Assembly (NCBI GenBank): GCA_934370915.1
Contig: CAKRNI010000111.1
Location: 1-8,012 of the forward strand
Source: an uncultured Lachnospiraceae bacterium
GTDB lineage: Bacteria; Bacillota; Clostridia; Lachnospirales; Lachnospiraceae
Length of the DNA: 8,012 nt
Reading direction: 5' to 3'
The notes under the pieces were generated by a model. It was given only the letters and a program-made list of their open reading frames with translations, was not told the origin of the DNA and searched no databases. This document shows positions 1 through 5,414 of this stretch, in pieces (the stretch's first letter is position 1; the number at the start of each line of letters is the position of its first letter). Both the position numbers and the translations under genes were made by a program.

Positions 1-971
1 GGGTTGATCCGCTCTCCGATCAGGATCGGTCTTCCGCCGAATGTCACCGCGTGGGAGTAGGAGGAGATCACCGTGCGGTTTTTGTCCGTAATTTCACAGA
101 CAGGAATATCATCGCAGGCAAGCTTTGTCTTATGGATATGTTCCGGTGTCGTTCCGCAGCAGCCGCCGAGGACCGTCGCCCCGTTTCTCGCCATCTCCTG
201 CATCGCCGTGGCAAACTCATCGGCATCGATGTCGTAAACGGTCTTTCCGCCCTCGCTTCTCGGCAATCCGGCATTGGGATTGACAAGGATCGGTGTGGAG
301 GACACCTTCGCCATATCTCTCATAAACGGCAGAAGCTGGATCGGTCCAAGGCCGCAGTTTAAGCCGATCACATCGGCTCCCAGCCCCTCTAAGAGCGCTG
401 TCACAGACTCCACGTTGCCGCCGGTCAGCATTTTTCCCTTTTCATCCAGGGTGATCGTCGTAAATACCGGCAGGTCACTGTTCTCCTTCGCCGCCAGAAC
501 TGCCGCCTTCAGCTCATATCCGTCGCCCATGGTCTCGATGATCACGAGGTCCGCCCCCGCTTCTTTTCCGATGAGGACCACCTCTTTGTACGCCTCGTAG
601 GCGTCCTCAAACTCCAGATCGCCGTAGGGCTTTAAAAGCTTTCCCGTCGGTCCCATATCCAGGGCCGCGTATCCATGTCCGGCTGCCGCGATGGCATTCT
701 TCGCATTCTTTACCGCCGCCGTGACGATCTCTTTTACGGAGTATCCGTCCTCCGCCTTGAATTTAAAATGGTTTGCGCCGAAGGTATTCGTCGTCACCAC
801 GTCGGATCCCGCGTCAAGGTACTCTCTGTGGATCTCCGTGATGATCTCCGGTCTGGAAAGATTCCATGTCTCCGGAAGTTCGCCGGGTTTCAGCCCTCTG
901 GCCTGCAAAAGGCTTCCCATTCCTCCGTCAAAATAAATTCGTCTCTCCTTCATCAGCTCCAGAATTCCCAT
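1..971 (-). CDS. metH: Cobalamin-dependent methionine synthase, N-terminal part (runs off the window)
   Basis: 5-methyltetrahydrofolate:homocysteine methyltransferase, which makes methionine in the cytoplasm by passing a methyl group from folate through cobalamin to homocysteine. The visible 323 residues are my reading of the minus strand; the 3' end lies beyond position 1. It opens MGILELMKER, then the FDGGMGS motif typical of the homocysteine S-methyltransferase domain. The three zinc-ligand cysteines are present: Cys206 in LNCGLGP and Cys271/Cys272 in GGCCGTTPEH. The last visible residues, ILIGERIN, match the entry to the pterin (methyl-folate) binding domain, so this is a MetH-type multidomain enzyme rather than a lone homocysteine methyltransferase such as MmuM. 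The ATG at 971 follows AGGAGA (977-982) by 5 nt. It sits 23 bp downstream of the separate activation-domain gene, so this copy probably lacks its own C-terminal activation domain; that part is not visible. Confidence 0.93.
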   Translation of the reverse strand, partial: MGILELMKERRIYFDGGMGSLLQARGLKPGELPETWNLSRPEIITEIHREYLDAGSDVVTTNTFGANHFKFKAEDGYSVKEIVTAAVKNAKNAIAAAGHGYAALDMGPTGKLLKPYGDLEFEDAYEAYKEVVLIGKEAGADLVIIETMGDGYELKAAVLAAKENSDLPVFTTITLDEKGKMLTGGNVESVTALLEGLGADVIGLNCGLGPIQLLPFMRDMAKVSSTPILVNPNAGLPRSEGGKTVYDIDADEFATAMQEMARNGATVLGGCCGTTPEHIHKTKLACDDIPVCEITDKNRTVISSYSHAVTFGGRPILIGERIN

Positions 972-994
972 GGTCCTCTCCTATCTTCTTCAAC

Positions 995-1636
995 TTATCT
1001 TCTAAACGCGCAATCTTTCTTTCCACAGGCCTCGCAACCCTCGATCGTACAGGCCGCCGGTGTCTTACTCACACCGATCACCGCCGTCACCGACTTCGAC
1101 GGCATCATCAGATAACCCTCCGTCAGTGTGATCCCGATCCGTTTTCCTGCCTCCAGACCATCGATGATTTGTTTCTGGGCAGACAGCGGAAAATCTCCAT
1201 AGCCCGGCGAAAATCTTGGCCTCAGGTAACTTCCTTTTTTCAGGTACTCTTTTTTCCACCCTGCGTTCAACTCATTGCAGTAAGCTTCCACCATCGCTGC
1301 CGCCGCCGCCTGCATGACCACCGCTTTTGCCACGGAAAGCTTTCCGTACCGGGCCAGGAGCCGGTCTACCCCCGCCCCGACGGTGACTGCCATCACGAGG
1401 ACGGAATCGCAGCCGGACAGGTTCTTTTTTAAGTTTTCACTCTTTACCCGGAAGCAGCCGCCATCGATGGTCCCGTCATCCTCGATGGTAAGCGGATATT
1501 CACGGATCAGATGCCTGAGATCCGCTGCCATTTCCGCTTCCCGGATACATTCCTCCAAAAGCCGCTCCGTCTCCGGATCCGGTTCATGTTTTCCAAGCCC
1601 CAGATAGCGGAGCGCTTCTTTCCTGTCAGTCTGCAT
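995..1636 (-). CDS. Stand-alone methionine synthase activation (SAM-binding) domain protein
   Basis: Likely the reactivation module of cobalamin-dependent methionine synthase, encoded as a separate 213-aa protein. In full-length MetH this C-terminal domain binds S-adenosylmethionine and re-methylates cobalamin that has oxidised to cob(II)alamin. The key motif is RPRFSPGYGD (139-148), containing the RxxxGY SAM-binding signature, followed by PLSAQ and by MPSKSVTAVIGV (178-189), a block typical of this domain. The C terminus carries four cysteines (196, 201, 204, 209) in a CX4CX2CX4C spacing, which could bind metal or a cluster; this is inference. I start it at the ATG at 1636, preceded by AAGGAAG. 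The frame stays open back to an ATG at 1792 (265 aa), but that one lacks a ribosome binding site and the extra residues look non-coding. It is followed after 23 bp by metH on the same strand, consistent with a split enzyme made from one transcript. Family call confident; the exact start is slightly less so. Confidence 0.88.
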   Translation of the reverse strand: MQTDRKEALRYLGLGKHEPDPETERLLEECIREAEMAADLRHLIREYPLTIEDDGTIDGGCFRVKSENLKKNLSGCDSVLVMAVTVGAGVDRLLARYGKLSVAKAVVMQAAAAAMVEAYCNELNAGWKKEYLKKGSYLRPRFSPGYGDFPLSAQKQIIDGLEAGKRIGITLTEGYLMMPSKSVTAVIGVSKTPAACTIEGCEACGKKDCAFRR

Positions 1637-1753
1637 TACTCCATTGCTTCCTTTCAGTTTTCCTGAATTTCCTGCCGTTGCATTTTCCGCATTCCGCAGT
1701 ATTCTGCACGCCGGTTTCCGGATATTTTCTCTGTCTGAACGAGTTTCTTCCTT

Positions 1754-1783
1754 ATTATAATAGGTCATATAACCGGCAGTTAA
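1754..1783 (-). promoter_or_regulatory. Candidate promoter for the activation protein-metH genes
   Basis: Read on the minus strand: TTAACT (1783-1778), an 18-nt spacer, then a perfect TATAAT (1759-1754). The -35 matches the sigma-A consensus at four of six bases. This would give a leader of roughly 110 nt before the ATG at 1636. It also places transcription start downstream of the alternative ATG at 1792, supporting the shorter protein. A second perfect TATAAT lies at 1823-1818 but has no recognisable -35. Confidence 0.5.
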
Positions 1784-1797
1784 CTCACGCATAACTT

Positions 1798-1828
1798 CAG
1801 GTTAAAATAGTATTTCCATTATAACCTG
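1798..1828. repeat. Imperfect inverted repeat CAGGTTA/TAACCTG
   Basis: CAGGTTA (1798-1804) pairs with TAACCTG (1822-1828) around a 17-nt centre in which AAT/ATT and G/C can also pair. The repeat overlaps the upstream TATAAT candidate of the methionine genes, so it could be an operator or an RNA hairpin. There is no U-tract on either side, which argues against an intrinsic terminator. Confidence 0.45.
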
Positions 1829-1904
1829 CTTTTCATCATCCATTTCGTCTGATCTTAACAGCATACCACGTTCCGCCTGCCGCTGTCCAATACAGACGCT
1901 ATGT

Positions 1905-1939
1905 GTCTGGTTATAGGTTTTACCTATTGCCAATCAGAC
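1905..1939. repeat. Palindrome with a LysR-type T-N11-A core
   Basis: A perfect 6-bp dyad, ATAGGT-TTT-ACCTAT (1913-1927), contains the T-N11-A spacing known for LysR-type operator sites. It is extended outward by GG/CC (1909-1910 with 1930-1931) and GTCT/AGAC (1905-1908 with 1936-1939). A third related arm, CAGAC at 1893-1897, can pair alternatively with GTCTG at 1905-1909. The element begins 4 bp beyond the stop codon of the LysR gene, inside the region leading to the methionine genes. It could be an operator for the neighbouring regulator or an mRNA stem-loop; no U-run follows, so a classical terminator is unlikely. Confidence 0.5.
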
Positions 1940-1942
1940 CCT

Positions 1943-2845
1943 TTACATGCCCTCAAATTTCCGGATCTCCTCCAGATATTTCTGTCCCAACGGGCTAAGG
2001 GCGATCCCTTTTCTCTTTAAGTATCCGATGGTCATGACCTCGTCGGACTTTAATTTCACCGCCCAGTAATCGGAACCGTTTAAATTGTCACAGAGGATTC
2101 CGGAGCAGAGGGTATATCCGTTAAGGCCTACCATCAGATTTAACAGGGTCGCCCGGTCATTGGCCTTGATCAGCTGTTTATAGCTGTAGGTGCTCAGCAC
2201 CTCCTCCGCAAAATAGAAGGAGTTGTAATTTCCCTGTTCAAAGGAAAGACACGGATACTCCTGAAGCTCCTCGATGGTGATCTCCTTCTGATTCGCTAAC
2301 GGATGGCCTTTCCAGAGGTATACATAGATCCCGCAGTCCATAAGCGGGCAGAATTCCAGATCCGACTCATCGAAAAGCTTTGTGAGCACTTTCCGGTTGA
2401 AATCGTTCAGATACAGGATCCCGATCTCACTCCTGAAGGTCTTCACATCCTCAATGACCTCGTAGGTCTTCTCCTCCCGGACCGCAAACTCGTACTCATC
2501 CATACCGAACTGCTTTACCATCTCGATAAACGCGTTTACCGCGAAGGTGTAATGCTGCATGGAAACGCCGAATTTCTTCTTCACGTTCTTTTTCTCAATA
2601 TACCGGGATTCCATCAGCTTATACTGCTCCGTCACCTGTCTCGCGTAACCTAAGAACTCCCGTCCCTCCGGTGTCAGGACAACGCCGCGGTTGCTTCTCT
2701 TAAAAAGCTCAGTCCCGATCTCATTTTCCAGCTCCTTGAGCGCCAACGAAAGGCTGGGCTGGGATATGAAAAGAAGCTTCGCCGCTTCATTCATGGAACC
2801 GGTGTCCGCGATGGTGATCACATACTTTAACTGCGTCAGCGTCAT
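1943..2845 (-). CDS. LysR-family transcriptional regulator
   Basis: A 300-aa DNA-binding regulator of usual LysR-family length. The N-terminal winged helix-turn-helix is clear: LTQLKYVITIADTGSMNEAA, then LLFISQPSLSLALKELENEIG (about residues 24-44), then ELFKRSNRGVVLTPEG (46-61). A linker helix follows, and a periplasmic-binding-protein-like effector domain spans roughly residues 90-295. Members bind DNA as tetramers and respond to a small molecule; the effector cannot be read from the sequence. The ATG at 2845 follows AAAGGAGA (2852-2859) by 6 nt. The gene is divergent from the liv operon across a 309-bp control region, the classic layout for a LysR regulator and its target. It also lies upstream of, and co-directional with, the two methionine genes, so it could control either set. 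Its own promoter is well formed. Confidence 0.92.
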   Translation of the reverse strand: MTLTQLKYVITIADTGSMNEAAKLLFISQPSLSLALKELENEIGTELFKRSNRGVVLTPEGREFLGYARQVTEQYKLMESRYIEKKNVKKKFGVSMQHYTFAVNAFIEMVKQFGMDEYEFAVREEKTYEVIEDVKTFRSEIGILYLNDFNRKVLTKLFDESDLEFCPLMDCGIYVYLWKGHPLANQKEITIEELQEYPCLSFEQGNYNSFYFAEEVLSTYSYKQLIKANDRATLLNLMVGLNGYTLCSGILCDNLNGSDYWAVKLKSDEVMTIGYLKRKGIALSPLGQKYLEEIRKFEGM

Positions 2846-2864
2846 AACACGTCTCCTTTCGGGT

Positions 2865-2898
2865 GGATCCGGGCCTGTTGTTTTCCCTTCCCGGATCC
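2865..2898. repeat. 9-bp perfect inverted repeat in the LysR leader
   Basis: GGATCCGGG (2865-2873) and CCCGGATCC (2890-2898) form a perfect 9-bp stem around a 16-nt loop. On the minus strand it lies between the LysR promoter and its ribosome binding site, ending 5 nt before AAAGGAG. It would therefore be transcribed as a leader hairpin next to the site of translation initiation. It could affect translation or mRNA stability, or act as a DNA operator. No U-tract follows. Confidence 0.6.
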
Positions 2899-2909
2899 TG
2901 ATATGTCAA

Positions 2910-2938
2910 ATTTTATCCACTATGAGTCGTTTTGTCAA
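2910..2938 (-). promoter_or_regulatory. Promoter of the LysR-type regulator gene
   Basis: On the minus strand: a perfect -35 TTGACA (2938-2933), a 17-nt spacer, and -10 TAAAAT (2915-2910), five of six matches to the sigma-A consensus. Transcription would start near 2903, giving a leader of about 58 nt that contains the 9-bp inverted repeat. The -35 lies about 100 bp from that of the divergent livJ promoter. Confidence 0.75.
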
Positions 2939-2977
2939 TCTGAACCGCCATTCCCCAAAGGCACACCGGCTCTGGTC

Positions 2978-3020
2978 GTTGCGGTCCATGCGCTGCAGGG
3001 CCAAACTGCAACAAATTTTT
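2978..3020 (+). other. Bulged stem-loop followed by a T-run, between the divergent promoters
   Basis: GTTGC (2978-2982) pairs with GCAAC (3008-3012), and GGTCC (2983-2987) pairs with GGGCC (2998-3002) using one G-T pair. The right arm has a 5-nt bulge, and AAATTTTT follows. It resembles a weak intrinsic terminator on the plus strand, although no plus-strand gene ends upstream. It may be chance or may insulate livJ from spurious rightward transcription. Confidence 0.25.
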
Positions 3021-3068
3021 CGTTAAAAAATTAATTTGCTTGACATTCTGAAATAAACTCCCTATAAT
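3011..3068 (+). promoter_or_regulatory. Strong consensus promoter of the liv operon, with UP-like tract
   Basis: TTGACA (3040-3045), a 17-nt spacer (3046-3062) and TATAAT (3063-3068): both boxes and the spacing match the vegetative sigma-factor consensus exactly. Immediately upstream, 3011-3037 is almost pure A/T with short A and T runs, which resembles an UP element contacted by the alpha subunit of RNA polymerase. Transcription should start near 3075, giving an approximately 80-nt leader. Such a strong promoter suggests that control is by repression, or that the binding protein is made in large amounts. Confidence 0.88.
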
Positions 3069-3117
3069 TCAAAATAATCTTTAACCGCTTTACTGCAAAT
3101 CGACAGAGCGTTGAACG

Positions 3118-3131
3118 GTTATCATGATAAC
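3118..3131. repeat. Perfect 14-bp palindrome in the livJ leader
   Basis: GTTATCATGATAAC is self-complementary over 14 bp with no spacer. It lies about 45 nt after the predicted transcription start and just before the AGGAGG of livJ. A nearby pair, AACCG (3083-3087) and CGGTT (3116-3120), offers a competing stem. A downstream operator that blocks elongation is one reading; an unrelated coincidence is another. Confidence 0.5.
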
Positions 3132-3154
3132 AAGTTCCAGAGGAGGAATCAATT

Positions 3155-4372
3155 ATGAAAAAAAGAGTTTTAAGTTTAAGCCTTGCACTTGCAATGGCGG
3201 CTTCTTTAACTGCCTGCGGAAGCTCATCTTCCACAACTGAGACAACTGCCGCTGCAGCAGCTGACGCGACAACAGCCGCTGCTGGCGCTTCCAGCGAAGC
3301 ATCTTCCGACAAAGTATTCAAGATCGGCGGTATCGGCCCGGTCACAGGCGCGGCTGCTGTATATGGTCTCGCAGTTAAGAACGGCGCACAGATCGCAGTC
3401 GATGAGATCAACGCTGACGGCGGTATCAACGGATACCAGATCGAATTTAATTTCCAGGATGACGAGCACGACGCTGAGAAATCCGTCAATGCCTACAACA
3501 CATTAAAAGACTGGGGCATGCAGGTCCTCATGGGAACCGTAACCTCCGCTCCGTGTGTAGCTGTTGCGGATAAGACGAATGCTGACAATATGTTCCAGAT
3601 CACACCGTCCGGCTCCTCTGTTGAGTGTGCGCAGAACCCGAACGTGTTCCGTGTATGCTTCTCCGATCCGGATCAGGGTGCCGCATCCGCAACCTACATT
3701 GCTGAGAACAAGCTTGCAGAAAAGATCGCAGTGATCTACGACAGCTCCGATGTATACTCCAGCGGTATCTACGAGAAATTCGCTACTGAGGCTGCAAACC
3801 AGGGTCTTGAGATCGTGGACGCCGAGGCATTCACAGCAGATTCCAACAAGGACTTCTCCACACAGCTCCAGAAAGCAAAGGACGCAGGCGCTGACCTCGT
3901 ATTCCTTCCGATCTATTACACAGAGGCATCCCTGATCCTCAAGCAGGCAGACACCATGGGCTACGCTCCGAAATTCTTCGGCTGCGACGGTATGGACGGT
4001 ATCCTTCAGGTTGAGAACTTTGATACAAAGCTTGCAGAAGGTTTAATGCTCTTAACTCCGTTTGCTGCTGACGCTCAGGATGAGCTTACCCAGAAATTCG
4101 TAACTTCTTACAAAGAGAACTATGGCGAGACTCCGATCCAGTTCGCTGCCGACGCATATGACGCGATCTACGCGATCAAAGCTGCCATGGAAGAGGCTGA
4201 CATCACACCGGAGACATCTGTAAGCGATACCTGCGATAAGATGAAAGAAGCTATGTTAAAGATCAAAGTCAATGGTCTTACCGGTGAAGACATGACATGG
4301 ACAGAGGATGGCGAACCGCACAAAGCACCGAAGGCTGTCAAAGTCGTAGACGGCGCATATCAGGCGATGTAA
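3155..4372 (+). CDS. livJ: Branched-chain amino acid ABC transporter substrate-binding lipoprotein
   Basis: Extracellular receptor of the importer: it captures the amino acid and hands it to LivH/LivM. The 405-aa product starts with a lipoprotein signal, MKKRVLSLSLALAMAA then lipobox SLTAC, with Cys21 as the predicted lipidated residue. A Ser/Thr/Ala-rich spacer follows (about 22-50) that tethers the domain to the membrane. The rest is a two-lobe Leu/Ile/Val-binding fold beginning FKIGGIGPVTG. Segments that line the pocket in LivJ relatives are recognisable: GTVTSAPC (127-134), TPSGSS (150-155), IYYTE (253-257) and GCDGMDG (276-282). The last carries an acidic residue where LivJ uses one to hold the amino group, so an amino acid ligand is likely; the exact ligand is not certain. 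The ATG follows AGGAGG by 8 nt. It is the first gene of the liv operon under a consensus promoter and is followed by an internal stem-loop terminator. Confidence 0.93.
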   Translation: MKKRVLSLSLALAMAASLTACGSSSSTTETTAAAAADATTAAAGASSEASSDKVFKIGGIGPVTGAAAVYGLAVKNGAQIAVDEINADGGINGYQIEFNFQDDEHDAEKSVNAYNTLKDWGMQVLMGTVTSAPCVAVADKTNADNMFQITPSGSSVECAQNPNVFRVCFSDPDQGAASATYIAENKLAEKIAVIYDSSDVYSSGIYEKFATEAANQGLEIVDAEAFTADSNKDFSTQLQKAKDAGADLVFLPIYYTEASLILKQADTMGYAPKFFGCDGMDGILQVENFDTKLAEGLMLLTPFAADAQDELTQKFVTSYKENYGETPIQFAADAYDAIYAIKAAMEEADITPETSVSDTCDKMKEAMLKIKVNGLTGEDMTWTEDGEPHKAPKAVKVVDGAYQAM

Positions 4373-4399
4373 TCGATCATTTAAGAATGGCATCATGTT

Positions 4400-4434
4400 A
4401 AGAGGATTGTCGCTTCGGCAATCCTCTTGTTTCT
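4400..4434 (+). terminator. Internal terminator/attenuator between livJ and livH
   Basis: AAGAGGATTG (4400-4409) pairs perfectly with CAATCCTCTT (4419-4428); the 9-nt centre can add a T-G and two C-G pairs. The T-rich stretch TTGTTTCTTT that follows is interrupted, so termination is probably partial. Position after the binding-protein gene and before the permease genes is typical of a processing or attenuation site that raises the binding protein to permease ratio. Confidence 0.8.
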
Positions 4435-4520
4435 TTCACGGCCCTGCGTTATGATGTGCCTGAACTGTTCCCCGAAAAACTGGCCCACAGCTATTGAAAA
4501 CATACCGAGGTGTAAAATTT

Positions 4521-5405
4521 ATGACGGGTTTTATCAACTACTTAATCAATGGAATCAGCCTTGGCAGTGTCTACGCGATCATCGCGCTTGGATACACCAT
4601 GGTCTATGGAATCGCGAAAATGTTAAACTTCGCCCATGGCGATATCATCATGGTCGGAAGCTACGTGGTCTTTATCACGACCCACAGTATGGGAATGCCG
4701 GTCTTCTTAAGCGTTCTCCTTTCTGTCATCGTGTGTACCGTGCTCGGTATCGTCATTGAGCGTGTTGCCTACAAACCGCTGCGTGACGCTTCTCCGCTGT
4801 CCGTCCTGATCACAGCTATCGGCGTCAGCTACTTATTACAGAACGTCGCGCTCCTCTTATTCGGAGCCGACACAAAGTCCTTCACCTCTGTTGTGACGAT
4901 CCCTGCTCTGAAGTTCGCGGACGGTGCCATCACAGTGACCGGTGAGACTCTCGTGACGATCATTTCCTGTATCGTGATCATGATCGGACTTACCACCTTT
5001 ATCAACAAAACGAAAGCCGGACAGGCCATGCTCGCCGTATCGGAAGACCGCGGTGCCGCCACTCTGATGGGAGTAAACGTAAACGGAACCATCGCGCTCA
5101 CATTTGCGATCGGCTCCGCCCTCGCCGCCGTGGCAGGTGTTTTACTCTGCTCCGCCTACCCGTCCCTGACTCCTTACACAGGATCCATGCCCGGCATCAA
5201 GGCCTTCGTGGCAGCTGTATTCGGCGGGATCGGTTCCATCCCCGGCGCGTTGATCGGCGGAATCCTTCTGGGAATCATTGAGATCCTGTCAAAAGCATAT
5301 ATTTCTTCCCAGCTCTCCGACGCGATCGTATTCTCCGTCCTGATCATCGTCCTCTTAGTACGTCCGACCGGAATCCTGGGCAAAAAACTGAACGAGAAAG
5401 TGTAG
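4521..5405 (+). CDS. livH: Branched-chain amino acid ABC transporter permease LivH
   Basis: One of the two membrane subunits forming the translocation path. The product is 294 aa with about eight hydrophobic segments. It carries hallmarks of the LivH family: LNFAHGDIIMVG (35-46), the cytoplasmic coupling loop GQAMLAVSEDRGAATLMGV (167-185) that docks on the ATPases, and FGGIGSIPGALIGG (234-247). I choose the ATG at 4521 because GAGGTG (4507-4512) lies 8 nt upstream and MTGFINYLINGISLGS is the expected LivH N terminus. An in-frame TTG at 4494 would add nine residues and has no good site. The 148-bp gap after livJ contains only the stem-loop and no recognisable promoter, so expression should depend on read-through from livJ. 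The livM start follows 9 bp after the stop. Confidence 0.94.
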   Translation: MTGFINYLINGISLGSVYAIIALGYTMVYGIAKMLNFAHGDIIMVGSYVVFITTHSMGMPVFLSVLLSVIVCTVLGIVIERVAYKPLRDASPLSVLITAIGVSYLLQNVALLLFGADTKSFTSVVTIPALKFADGAITVTGETLVTIISCIVIMIGLTTFINKTKAGQAMLAVSEDRGAATLMGVNVNGTIALTFAIGSALAAVAGVLLCSAYPSLTPYTGSMPGIKAFVAAVFGGIGSIPGALIGGILLGIIEILSKAYISSQLSDAIVFSVLIIVLLVRPTGILGKKLNEKV

Positions 5406-5414
5406 GTGATTCCC

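Larger units (their letters stand above)
1637..1942. other. Non-coding region between the LysR gene and the methionine genes
   Basis: About 306 bp with no convincing gene. Only the in-frame upstream extension of the activation-protein ORF is open here. Read on the minus strand it holds two candidate -10 boxes (TATAAT at 1823-1818 and at 1759-1754), an imperfect hairpin at 1798-1828, and a palindrome cluster at 1888-1939 just behind the LysR stop. Small stem-loops (CCGG-AAA-CCGG near 1711-1721, and GCAG-aata-CTGC just after it) lie in the presumed leader. I looked for the conserved cores of SAM, cobalamin and T-box leaders and did not recognise any. Confidence 0.6.

Noticed and set aside
51..600. 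Open plus-strand frames over the metH region
   Set aside because: They are shadows of the minus-strand metH frame, which carries clear homocysteine-domain motifs.
1637..1792. 52-residue N-terminal extension of the activation protein from the ATG at 1792
   Set aside because: No Shine-Dalgarno before 1792, the extra residues do not resemble the family, and a good promoter candidate (1754-1783) lies downstream of that ATG.
1637..1942. SAM or cobalamin riboswitch before the methionine genes
   Set aside because: Gene context invites one, but I could not find the conserved core sequences of either class; a covariance-model search would settle it.
1769..3122. ATAACC/GGTTAT hexamer recurring at 1769, 1821, 1909 and 3117, mostly between genes
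   Set aside because: A copy also lies inside the activation-protein gene (1112-1117), and about this many are expected by chance in 8 kb on two strands.
4494..4520. TTG start for livH giving nine more residues
   Set aside because: The ATG at 4521 has GAGGTG at proper spacing and gives the standard LivH N terminus.
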